From the IMG/VR virus record IMGVR_UViG_3300046517_001480, positions 1 through 21,147 of that record: a DNA stretch of 21,147 nt. One strand, 5' to 3'. The notes below the pieces were generated by a model. The model was not told where the DNA came from. It worked only from the letters and a program-made list of their open reading frames with translations, and searched no databases. The translations under genes and the position numbers were made by a program. The stretch is from a virus. Of the stretch, positions 14,526 to 20,677 are shown piece by piece (position 1 is the first letter of the stretch; every line of letters starts with the position of its first letter).

Positions 14526-14619
14526 CCAGGAAATGAACCAGCAACAGCGTCAGCGTCGACAGCGCGATGATCGCGGCGATCACGATCCACAGCGGCAGCT
14601 CGTCAAGAGGCGTCGTCAT
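14518..14619 (-). CDS. Candidate antisense single-pass membrane peptide
   Basis: A 33-aa reading frame opposite to the surrounding plus-strand genes. It starts at ATG 14619; that start overlaps the start of the next plus gene (14618) within CATG. The peptide has an acidic N-terminus (MTTPLDELP), a 20-residue hydrophobic core (WIVIAAIIALSTLTLLLVHF) and a basic end. By my count 29 of 33 third positions are G or C. That bias is shared by an overlapping plus frame, so it is not independent proof. No clear ribosome binding site (GGTGGGGGC, 5 bases upstream). It could be a real membrane peptide or an accident of the Gln/Arg/Asp-rich opposite strand. Confidence 0.3.
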   Translation of the reverse strand: MTTPLDELPLWIVIAAIIALSTLTLLLVHFLVR

Positions 14620-14797
14620 GAAAGCCCCCACCATCACCATCACCCTGCACCTCAATCAGCCAGGGTACCTGAGCGATCGGGAGGCAATCAGGATCGGTAA
14701 ACAAGCCATCCGGTCCAGCGCCGTCGCTCACATCATCATCACCGAAATTGACTCTGGACGCATCATATTCGAGGCCGGGAGAGCTCCGGAGAAGTGA
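14618..14797 (+). CDS. Small protein of unknown function, 59 aa
   Basis: ATG 14618 has AGAGG 8 bases upstream. The protein alternates beta and helical patterns (APTITITLHLNQPGYLSD, EAIRIGKQAIRSS, HIIITEIDSGRIIFEAG), as in a small folded domain. Third positions are strongly G/C. An upstream ATG in the same frame (14567) is open but has no ribosome binding site. It ends in GTGA overlap with the next frame. Family not recognised. Confidence 0.6.
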   Translation: MKAPTITITLHLNQPGYLSDREAIRIGKQAIRSSAVAHIIITEIDSGRIIFEAGRAPEK

Positions 14798-14961
14798 AAT
14801 TTTGGCGGGGAGGGTTGCGGCCTCGCCGGCTGCGATCGAGAGGGGGTGCCAGGGGGCGGGTCGGGGTCTGGATCGAGTCCATCCCCTTGGAAGCGCTGGC
14901 GTTTCTGGCCTGGCCGTTGGACCTGGCCGAGACCCCTTCCTTCCAGTGGATTATCCAGTGA
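14794..14961 (+). CDS. Possible 55-aa protein with GTG start
   Basis: GTG 14794 overlaps the stop of the previous gene as GTGA, and GGAG lies 5 bases before it. The N-terminal half is very basic (FWRGGLRPRRLRSRGGARGR), and the C-terminal half reads WIESIPLEALAFLAWPLDLA, a plausible amphipathic helix, before ending near SFQWIIQ. Third positions are mostly G/C. It would be the last gene of the plus cluster. Support is from coupling and codon pattern only. Confidence 0.45.
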   Translation: MKFWRGGLRPRRLRSRGGARGRVGVWIESIPLEALAFLAWPLDLAETPSFQWIIQ

Positions 14962-15118
14962 GGCCGGGGATCGGATACAGACCCCTGATCAATCAATGAC
15001 TTAGCTGCCAAATGTGGATCCTGGCCCAGGATTACAGGGGTCGCCCTGGCCGCGGAAGGAGTTGGGGATCGCTCGTTGTGGGACGAGAGAACGGCCAGGG
15101 CAGCCCCAGGATGCGCGT
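14962..15118. other. Convergent intergenic region with palindrome and long inverted repeat
   Basis: This 157-base gap separates the ends of the plus small-gene cluster and the minus replication module. It contains a perfect 7-bp-arm palindrome ATCCTGG-C-CCAGGAT (15018-15032), and GACCCCTG (14980-14987) is inverted as CAGGGGTC (15035-15042), so the two nest around the same centre region. There is no run of U that would make an ordinary intrinsic terminator. It could be a bidirectional stop, an operator, or no more than local structure. Confidence 0.5.
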
Positions 15119-15343
15119 TCATAGACTCCGCGTCAATCGAGCAATCTCGTCGTCCAGCTCCTCCACGGTCAGCTCTGTTGATCGGCGGGCCCCTCCAGGC
15201 GCCTCCGCAAAAAACTCCATCAGGGTGCGGCCGGCGCTGGCTTTCGCCGCGGCCGACGCTGCCGGATCACGTAGCACCGCACGCATGGCCTCCTTAACCT
15301 CATCCTGGAGCGACTGGATTGCGCCCTCGTCGGCCTTTGCCAT
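15119..15343 (-). CDS. Small-terminase-like protein, 74 aa
   Basis: ATG 15343 is chosen because GAGAGG lies 6 bases upstream. The protein is helical: GAIQSLQDEVKEAMRAVLRD, then a DPAASAAAKASAGRTLMEFF pattern, and an acidic helix VEELDDEIARLTRSL. The DP-A-AKASA-RTL pattern is common in small phage proteins often annotated as small terminase subunits. If so it recognises phage DNA for packaging. It would be unusually far (over 13 kb) from terL and in the replication operon. The name is tentative. Confidence 0.5.
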   Translation of the reverse strand: MAKADEGAIQSLQDEVKEAMRAVLRDPAASAAAKASAGRTLMEFFAEAPGGARRSTELTVEELDDEIARLTRSL

Positions 15344-15557
15344 GTTTTGCCTCTCTGAGCCGCTGTTGTGCCTGGAGCCCCTTGCCGCCATGGAACCTGC
15401 AGACCGTAACGCCCTTCATCGCGACCTGGCGACACTGCCGATCGGTGCCCCTCACCTTTGCGACGCAGTGCCGTCTATTCCGGTGACCAGGTAGGAAACC
15501 GATCTCTCTCCCCATTGCCTTCCAGGCGGCATTACCGCTGCCTCTTGTGAGACCCAT
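15300..15557 (-). CDS. HGG-motif zinc-binding protein
   Basis: An 85-aa protein starting at ATG 15557, preferred over upstream starts at 15593 and 15656 because GAGGAGG lies 5 bases before it. It has the pattern C31-x10-C42-x10-C53-x2-H56-GG (HCVAKVRGTDRQC and VTVCRFHGGKG), a small zinc knuckle family common in phages and mobile elements whose function is not established. Both ends are basic. The last 44 bases overlap the next gene. It may bind nucleic acid. Confidence 0.75.
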   Translation of the reverse strand: MGLTRGSGNAAWKAMGREIGFLPGHRNRRHCVAKVRGTDRQCRQVAMKGVTVCRFHGGKGLQAQQRLREAKHGKGRRGRNPVAPG

Positions 15558-15581
15558 CAGATCCTCCTCTGGACATCCATC

Positions 15582-15849
15582 GGGACGGGACATCGGGACA
15601 TCTCCCCCCTTTCTAAGGGGGGGGAGGAAGTTGTCCCGGTAGAGTCCCAGGGACATGTCCCGGTCATGTCCCGGCTTGTCCCGGTTGTCCCGTTAGCCAC
15701 ACACGGTCCTGCCAAATGCCAATCTTTCCAGCACGTTGCAGCTCAATAACGACCCTCTGAAACGCCTTTTTCTGGCTGTCCCGTTTGATGCCTTCAGCGA
15801 TTGTGCCAGCATAGAAATACGACCTCCAGTCATCTGTCCCGGTTGTCCC
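15582..15849. repeat. Cluster of GGGACA / TGTCCC repeats
   Basis: TGTCCC occurs on the plus strand at 15632, 15656, 15667, 15677, 15686, 15777, 15835 and 15844; GGGACA occurs at 15587, 15595 and 15650. Copies at 15656-15691 are spaced 9-11 bases, and 15650-15661 is a perfect 12-bp palindrome GGGACATGTCCC. The repeats run from the 3' end of the helicase gene into the gap before the HGG gene. Some copies encode the helicase C-terminus GQPGQAGT. Confidence 0.6.
15602..15626 (-). other. G/C hairpin between helicase and HGG gene
   Basis: CTCCCCCC (15602-15609) pairs with GGGGGGAG (15619-15626) across a 9-base loop, giving an 8-bp stem in RNA from either strand. It lies in the gap (15558-15663) after the helicase stop. 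There is no U-run next to it, so it is probably not a terminator. It might set expression of the downstream genes by RNA structure or processing. Confidence 0.4.
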
Positions 15850-16788
15850 GCTCCCATGCGGGATCCGATTGTGCTTGTAGGTTGTTGATCCTGTTTCAAT
15901 TATTGCATCGCCCAACAACCGTAGGGCGATTACCGCATAGGGTGAAAGTTTAACCTTCTTACCATTGGGCGTGTGGTCCTGTTCCACTGGTTCCACCACG
16001 CATGAGGTGATCGCGTCGCCATCATCATCCGCCCCCAACTCGACCAGCCCCAGGTGCGATCGTAACACCTCGCCCTCGGGTCCATCCTTCATCCACTGCA
16101 CGGTGACCACGACGTTGTTCTGCTCATCCCGCTTGACCGCCAGCTGGGCATCGGCGGCGCCGGTCAGGGACGTGTGCCCGCGCGGCCTGGTGGCATCGAT
16201 CCCGCAATGGTGCACGATGATCACCACGCAGCCAAACGTGCCGCGAATGATGTCAGCAGCCTTGACATACTTCGCCATATCCTCGTCCGAGCTCTCAGAG
16301 CCGACCAGCGACCGGTTGAGCGTGTCCAGCACCACCGCGGCCGGCGGATCCGACAACTGTGCGCGGATGTCGTTAATCAGCTCACGGTGGTCCTGGAAGA
16401 GGTCGAGCGTAGCCGGCACCAGGTAGAACGGTGCCAGGATTTCGACGCCGTGCTGCCTCCTGAACGCCTCGGCGCGGGCATTAAAACCATCAGCCCCCTC
16501 GAATGCGCAATACACCACGCTACCCTGGCGCACGCGGTGTTCGCGATACTGCCAGCCGAGCACAACATGCATCATGCAGTCGAACGTCCAGAATGATTTC
16601 CCGCATTTCGGCGGGCCCCACACCACCACCAGGCCGGTCCTGGGGATCAGTCCTTTGACCAGGTAATTCGGTCCCTGGCGTGGCTTCAATGCATCCCAGG
16701 AAATCAGCTTGAAGCGCCGGCGGGTGTGCAGCTCGATCACCTTCTCGATCGGCACAAACCCCTCATCAAACCCATCATTGTCGGCCAC
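15664..16788 (-). CDS. RepA-like RecA-fold ATPase / replicative helicase
   Basis: A 374-aa ATPase starting with GTG 16788 (GGAGGG 6 bases upstream), overlapping the primase stop by 14 bases. It has Walker A GPPKCGKS (58-65), a catalytic-type glutamate AFEG (E97), Walker B AVVLDTLNRS (151-160), an HH pair (193-194) and an arginine/histidine loop RPRGHTSLTGAADAQ (201-215), in the order found in RepA and related AAA_25 hexameric helicases. The C-terminal 100 residues hold a probable winged helix (IALRLLGDAIIETGS, then GIKRDSQKKAFQRVVIELQ). Paired with the Toprim primase it should unwind phage DNA at the replication fork. The C-terminus is partly encoded by TGTCCC repeats. Confidence 0.92.
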   Translation of the reverse strand: MADNDGFDEGFVPIEKVIELHTRRRFKLISWDALKPRQGPNYLVKGLIPRTGLVVVWGPPKCGKSFWTFDCMMHVVLGWQYREHRVRQGSVVYCAFEGADGFNARAEAFRRQHGVEILAPFYLVPATLDLFQDHRELINDIRAQLSDPPAAVVLDTLNRSLVGSESSDEDMAKYVKAADIIRGTFGCVVIIVHHCGIDATRPRGHTSLTGAADAQLAVKRDEQNNVVVTVQWMKDGPEGEVLRSHLGLVELGADDDGDAITSCVVEPVEQDHTPNGKKVKLSPYAVIALRLLGDAIIETGSTTYKHNRIPHGSGTTGTDDWRSYFYAGTIAEGIKRDSQKKAFQRVVIELQRAGKIGIWQDRVWLTGQPGQAGT

Positions 16789-17662
16789 AGCGATCCCTCC
16801 ACACGTCGGCAGGATCCCAGCCCTCTCTTGTCGGCACGCGCGTCAGCACCGGCACGCCGGCCGCTTTCCATCGCACCATGCAGCTGTGTGCCGCCTTCAA
16901 TCCGGCTGCATCGTGATCGGCCCAGATCACCAGGCGATCGATACCGCCGAGCACATCCAGGCGCGACAGCGCACCGGCCGAGCCGAGCGCCCAGGTCGAA
17001 TAGGGATCCATCGATCGCACCGACAGCGCGCTCTCGAAACCCTCGGCGACATTGAGCTGGCGCCAATCATTGTCGTCATCGCCATCGCTGCCAACCATCA
17101 TCGATGCTTTGCCGACCGGCCCCAGCATCATGGTGCCGTCCTTGCGCGCATCGTCGGTCAGAAAGATCCGCTGCACCGCCTGCATCCCTGGGCGCCCGAG
17201 CGAGCACATCCTGACCACGATCGCAGGCTGCACACGTTTCTCCCGCGGACACGCCGGGTGAAAGCGCACGGTGTGATCGATCTCCTTGGCAACCGACCAG
17301 ATCTCCCTGGCCTCGAGATACTTCTGCGCGATCGTGCCGTGGCACAACATTGCATCGTCAAAGATCCTTCTCGCGCGATCGCGCTGCCGCTGCGCATCCG
17401 TTTCACATGAAACCTTTAGCGCTGTCAGTATCTGTCCGCCTTTGTCTGTGTTGGATGCACGCCCCTCCCACAGCCCGCGCTGCCTGAGCGCGTTGATCAG
17501 ATCAACCTGCTCGCATCCCGCCAGGCAACGCACCTGGACGCTCTCGCGGCCGTCGAAAATGATCAGCGATGGCGAGCTATCCTCATGCGCCACACACTTA
17601 CACTTCCACTGCCGGCCCGACCGCACGCCACCCAACGCCTGCGCGAGTTCAGCAGCGGTCAT
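16775..17662 (-). CDS. Zinc/Toprim DNA primase
   Basis: A 295-aa protein starting at ATG 17662 in ATGA overlap with the upstream gene, with GGAGGG 7 bases upstream; a GTG six codons earlier lacks a binding site. The zinc finger uses C23, H26, C46 and C50 (CVAHEDSSPSL and VRCLAGC), as in phage and DnaG-type primases. The Toprim domain shows the glutamate motif NVAEGFESALS (E208) and the acidic pair LVIWADHDAAG (D249, D251). The middle segment 90-200 is family-specific. It lays RNA primers and works with the RepA-like helicase whose gene follows directly. Confidence 0.93.
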   Translation of the reverse strand: MTAAELAQALGGVRSGRQWKCKCVAHEDSSPSLIIFDGRESVQVRCLAGCEQVDLINALRQRGLWEGRASNTDKGGQILTALKVSCETDAQRQRDRARRIFDDAMLCHGTIAQKYLEAREIWSVAKEIDHTVRFHPACPREKRVQPAIVVRMCSLGRPGMQAVQRIFLTDDARKDGTMMLGPVGKASMMVGSDGDDDNDWRQLNVAEGFESALSVRSMDPYSTWALGSAGALSRLDVLGGIDRLVIWADHDAAGLKAAHSCMVRWKAAGVPVLTRVPTREGWDPADVWRDRCGRQ

Positions 17663-17979
17663 GAGGTTGCCCTCCACCACCGATGCGCTTCCTTACCCGA
17701 TCGATTGACGCCGCGGCCCTGGTTCCTGATCCAGCCCCTGCAGCGTAGCTCGGAGACCCGCGGCCGGATGGTGAGGATACTCTCATCGAGCGCGGCCGCG
17801 ATCTCATCGGCGGTGTGACCTGGATGCCGGCAGATGAAGTCGTAGACCAGCTTGCGCAGACGGCCGGCCAGAGGTGCCATCGCCTCGGCCGCCTCGCGCG
17901 AGGTCTCGCCCTCCTTGAACCCAGGCGCGTGCGGATACCGATCGGCAAAGTCGAATAGGTCAGGATCATCGGGGCGCAT
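17659..17979 (-). CDS. Winged-helix protein in the replication operon
   Basis: A 106-aa protein starting at ATG 17979 in TGATG overlap with the VRR-NUC gene stop, and ending in ATGA overlap with the primase start. The N-terminus (MRPDDPDLFDFADRYPHAPG, then FKEGETSREAAEAMAP) precedes a winged helix: LRKLVYDFICRHPGHTADEI, a recognition-like helix ILTIRPRVSELRCRGWI, and a basic wing RNQGRGVNRSGKEAHRWW. This pattern is common in phage replication operons. It probably binds DNA; target unknown. Confidence 0.85.
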   Translation of the reverse strand: MRPDDPDLFDFADRYPHAPGFKEGETSREAAEAMAPLAGRLRKLVYDFICRHPGHTADEIAAALDESILTIRPRVSELRCRGWIRNQGRGVNRSGKEAHRWWRATS

Positions 17980-18395
17980 CACTGCACCTCGATCGTACTG
18001 GGAAGGATGCCGAGGCTCTTCAGCGTTGCCACCGCATCGTCGAACGAGTCGGTGACCAGCACTGCAAAGCCGCACGCCGCCAGGTGTGCGATGACGTCGG
18101 CCTGGTCGACACTGACGCGACCAGAGCCGCGACGCTTCAGCTCCAGGAAAAACATCCGGCACTGAGGCCCGGCAAATTGAAAGTCAGGCCAGCCAGGTGA
18201 GACACCCATCCGCTTCAGTCGCATTGCGGTCGCCGGCAGCCGATACTCGCCAGCCGGCAAATGTGTGTAGCGCCAGGCAGGATGACACCACCGCTTCAAC
18301 AGATCGGCGATCATGCAGTGAGTCGCGTATTCCTTCGCCGATGGTGCGCGCACCCCACGTTGTCGCTTGCCTCTAAACAACGACAATTGCCGCAC
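17979..18395 (-). CDS. VRR-NUC domain nuclease
   Basis: A 138-aa protein with GTG start 18395 (GGAG 6 bases upstream). It carries the compact PD-(D/E)XK nuclease pattern of the VRR-NUC family: E22 in AKEYATHC, D71 in SPGWPDF, E85-L-K87 in FFLELKRRG, and Q98 in SVDQADVI. Phage members act like Holliday-junction or flap nucleases. Its place before the winged-helix and primase genes fits resolution of branched replication or recombination intermediates. All expected catalytic residues are present. Confidence 0.93.
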   Translation of the reverse strand: MRQLSLFRGKRQRGVRAPSAKEYATHCMIADLLKRWCHPAWRYTHLPAGEYRLPATAMRLKRMGVSPGWPDFQFAGPQCRMFFLELKRRGSGRVSVDQADVIAHLAACGFAVLVTDSFDDAVATLKSLGILPSTIEVQ

Positions 18396-18418
18396 GAAGG
18401 TCTCCGCACGTTTTTTGC

Positions 18419-18655
18419 TTATGCCGATTTGCGGAAGTCACCGAGGAAACCGAACAGCTCCAGCGGCGCGTAGTAGCCCTTGTCCTCGAGCGCCACCTTG
18501 AGGATGAAGTAGTATTTTGGCGGGATCCGCGCGTGCTTGCCTGGTCGTTTCCAGTTGCACACGCCACTGGCGAGACAGCCGGTCAGCCGTGCCGCCTGCG
18601 CCGGCCCACCCAGCGCCTTGATGATTTCATCGACAGTCCAGACCGGCTGCAGCAT
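18419..18655 (-). CDS. YdaS/Cro-like HTH regulator, 78 aa
   Basis: The start at ATG 18655 is the best available; its ribosome binding site is weak, and the frame is open further upstream but with Cys/Leu-rich sequence unlike protein. Residues 8-60 are an HTH: VDEIIKALGGPAQAARLTG, SGVCNWKRPGKHARIPPKYY, and ILKVALEDKGYY. It is a paralogue of the 115-aa HTH protein at 12075. It is the first gene of the minus replication block, facing the recombination genes, with an array of decamer repeats upstream that could be its operator. It may be a Cro-like switch protein. Confidence 0.82.
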   Translation of the reverse strand: MLQPVWTVDEIIKALGGPAQAARLTGCLASGVCNWKRPGKHARIPPKYYFILKVALEDKGYYAPLELFGFLGDFRKSA

Positions 18656-18742
18656 GGCACTCACGACGGTTGATTTTGTTTTTCGCCGTCGCACACCAGC
18701 AGCCCACGCATCTAGAACAGCGCGCGCAGAAAACGCAAATTT

Positions 18743-18799
18743 CACAGACAGACACAGACAGAGCCAGACAGCGCAACATGTTGCAGACAGGCACAGACA
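18743..18799. repeat. Phased decamer repeats around a 12-bp palindrome
   Basis: CAGACA occurs at 18745, 18755, 18765, 18784 and 18794, so copies are 10, 10, 19 and 10 bases apart, which is close to the DNA helical turn. The first two full units are both CACAGACAGA. The missing fourth unit is replaced by the perfect palindrome GCAACATGTTGC (18773-18784). Iterated direct repeats with an internal palindrome suggest an operator or iteron-like binding array. Confidence 0.7.
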
Positions 18800-18837
18800 A
18801 CGGAAAACAGTTCCAAAAAAAATCACAAAAAATGAGC

Positions 18838-18864
18838 TTGAATTTTCTGAATGCCGGGATTAAT
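18838..18864 (+). promoter_or_regulatory. Weak candidate promoter of the recombination operon
   Basis: TTGAAT (18838-18843) and ATTAAT (18859-18864) are separated by 15 bases, shorter than the usual 17, so this would be a weak or activated promoter. It lies about 175 bases before the exonuclease start and 40 bases after the decamer array. Pattern only. Confidence 0.25.
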
Positions 18865-19040
18865 CTCCCCGACCGTCACGCCACCGTAGACGTGACACAT
18901 GAGCGATCCGGTTGTGCGACGGTTCCCTCATCAAGACTTCGACGGCAACATTTTAGTCGACAACACGCGCGACCCCACTAACGACCAAACCACCAAGCCC
19001 GTTGTGCTGACGAGATCTCAACTCGCCAGGAGGGAATGCC

Positions 19041-19844
19041 ATGTTCAGTGCCGTCGAGCGCGCCGGCTACATCGGCGCCAGCGATATGCCATGGATCATG
19101 GGCGACAAGAAGCCGCCCGAGATCCTGCGCTGGTGGGAATGCAAGGTCGGCCTCAGAGAACAGGATCCGCCGACCTGGGCGATGCGGCTCGGTTCCCTCG
19201 TCGGTGATGCCATCGTCGACGAGTATGAGCGCGCCAACCAGGGCGCCGGCAACCTGATCACCCGGCGCCAGGAAGTGGTTCCCTCGCCGCTCAACGATCG
19301 GTTCCGCTCGACGCTCGACGGTTTCATGGCTTCGCGCAACGCGGTGATCGAGGCCAAGTTTGCCTCTCCCTTCATGAACCGCGACACCCTGTTCAGCTAT
19401 TACTATCCGCAGGTCGCCATGCAGATGCACTGCACCGACGCTGACACCGGCTACCTGGTGATCGCGCAAGGCACCAACGATCCGATCGAGATCGAGTGCG
19501 TGCGCAGCCAGGAGTATGAGGACGAGCTGCTGGTGCGCTGCGCGGCGATGCTGCTCTCGATGGACACCATGTGCCCGCCGGTCGATGTGCCGGCGCCGAT
19601 CGCGGTGCCGCCGGAGAAATGGCGCACCGTCGATCTCGATCGCGACCAGCCCAACTGGGCGGCCGCGCTGACCTACGAACTCGCCACCTATGAGTTCACC
19701 CGCAAGGATGCCGAGACCCATGAACTCGCAGGCAAGGTCGCCAAGGAGCTGGTGCCCGACGACGTCGGCCGCGTGATCGCTCCCGACCACATCATCGCCC
19801 GCAACAAGAAGGGCTCGCTCGCCATCACCCGGAGAACGTCATGA
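19041..19844 (+). CDS. YqaJ-type (lambda-exonuclease-like) recombination exonuclease
   Basis: A 267-aa protein starting at ATG 19041 with AGGAGGG 6 bases upstream. It shows the YqaJ family pattern in order: YIGASDMPWIMG (10-21), an acidic helix LGSLVGDAIVDEYERA (50-65), STLDGFMA (90-97, D93), VIEAKFASP (102-110, E104 and K106), and YYPQVAMQMHC (121-131, Q124). These give a PD-(D/E)XK active site. The enzyme digests one strand of double-stranded DNA ends in the 5' to 3' direction, leaving single-stranded DNA for the annealing protein encoded directly after it (4-base overlap). The C-terminal 60 residues are helical and family-variable. Confidence 0.93.
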   Translation: MFSAVERAGYIGASDMPWIMGDKKPPEILRWWECKVGLREQDPPTWAMRLGSLVGDAIVDEYERANQGAGNLITRRQEVVPSPLNDRFRSTLDGFMASRNAVIEAKFASPFMNRDTLFSYYYPQVAMQMHCTDADTGYLVIAQGTNDPIEIECVRSQEYEDELLVRCAAMLLSMDTMCPPVDVPAPIAVPPEKWRTVDLDRDQPNWAAALTYELATYEFTRKDAETHELAGKVAKELVPDDVGRVIAPDHIIARNKKGSLAITRRTS

Positions 19845-20677
19845 ACCAGGTCACCACCGCCGGCTACCAGGATGTCATCTCGCGCGCCGCGCAGGATCCC
19901 AATTTCGACGTCGACAAGCTCGAGCGCCTGGTGGCGATGCAGGAGGCGCAGCAGCAGCGCCAGGCCGATCAACAATTCAACAATGCGCTGGCGGCCGCGG
20001 AGGCTGAGATGGAGCCGATCCGCACCGACGCCAACAATCCGCAGACCAGGTCGCGGTTCGCCACCTTCGGCCGGCTCGATAGCGCGGCTCGTCCGATCTA
20101 CACCAAACATGGCTTCGGCGTTTCCTGGAACACCGAGCCCAGTGGTGATCCCAACATCATCCGCACCGTCGGCACGCTGACCAACGGCATGACCTCGCGC
20201 CGCTACCAGTGGGACAACCCGATCGAGACCAAAGGCGCCAAGGGCACCGAGTTCACCACCCGCACCTGGGCGCAGTCCTCGGCCTTCACCTATTCCAAGC
20301 GCATCCTGCTCACCGCGATGTTCAATCTCGCCGTCTCCGACCTCGATGATGATGGCGCGACCGCTGGCGGCCGGCGCCAACCACCGACTCCGCGCGCCAG
20401 GGAGCACGTCGACCCGCAGACCGGCGAGGTCACTACCGCGGCCGAGCCGATGAGCCACCAGACGCCCGGCATGATCGACTGGCAGGACGGTGCCGATACC
20501 TGGGCAACCTGGGCGCCTCGCTTCACCGCGCACCTGCGCACGTCCAACAGTCTCGATGAGGTGCAGCAGTGGTGGGATCTCAACACGTCGACGCTCAACC
20601 GGATGAAGGAAGAGAAGCCGGCCTCTTATGAGAACATCAGCCGCGGTGTCGAGGCGTTCAAGAAAGGTTTCAAGTGA
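19841..20677 (+). CDS. erf: ERF-type single-strand DNA annealing protein
   Basis: A 278-aa protein in ATGA overlap with the exonuclease gene. The N-terminus is helical and Gln/Ala-rich (VAMQEAQQQRQADQQFNNAL). The conserved ERF core spans about residues 43-165: RFATFGRLDSAARPIYTKHG (72-91), then GFGVSW, the segment IIRTVGTLTNGMTSRRY, and a basic stretch SSAFTYSKRILLTAMFNLAV. A linker of about 60 residues leads to a C-terminal helix (PASYENISRGVEAFKKGFK). With the preceding exonuclease it forms a Red-like two-component recombination pair. Confidence 0.92.
   Translation: MNQVTTAGYQDVISRAAQDPNFDVDKLERLVAMQEAQQQRQADQQFNNALAAAEAEMEPIRTDANNPQTRSRFATFGRLDSAARPIYTKHGFGVSWNTEPSGDPNIIRTVGTLTNGMTSRRYQWDNPIETKGAKGTEFTTRTWAQSSAFTYSKRILLTAMFNLAVSDLDDDGATAGGRRQPPTPRAREHVDPQTGEVTTAAEPMSHQTPGMIDWQDGADTWATWAPRFTAHLRTSNSLDEVQQWWDLNTSTLNRMKEEKPASYENISRGVEAFKKGFK

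Larger units (their letters stand above)
18656..19040. other. Divergent regulatory region between replication and recombination modules
   Basis: This 385-base gap holds no gene I can support. It contains an array of decamer repeats and a palindrome (18743-18799), an A-rich stretch (18814-18832), weak promoter-like boxes TTGAAT (18838) and ATTAAT (18859) on the plus strand, and an inverted repeat GTCACG / CGTGAC (18875-18896, 10-base loop). A plus-strand ATG at 18899 opens a frame, but it has no ribosome binding site and ordinary third positions, so I leave it out. It probably carries promoters for both flanking operons and regulatory sites. Confidence 0.6.

Noticed and set aside
14763-15122. 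119-aa minus-strand frame in the convergent gap
   Set aside because: Composition unlike protein, no ribosome binding site, and it runs opposite two supported plus frames.
15602-15626. C/G hairpin considered as an intrinsic terminator
   Set aside because: No run of U after the stem in either direction.
18743-18799. Short repeats considered as a CRISPR array
   Set aside because: Units are about 10 bases with no spacers of 25-40 bases and no cas genes; they fit a binding array better.
18899-19207. Plus-strand ATG frame in the leader of the exonuclease gene
   Set aside because: No ribosome binding site, third positions lack the usual G/C bias, and it overlaps the exonuclease start in another frame for most of its length.
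19688-20533. 281-aa minus-strand frame
   Set aside because: Complement of the clear exonuclease and ERF genes, with no independent signals.
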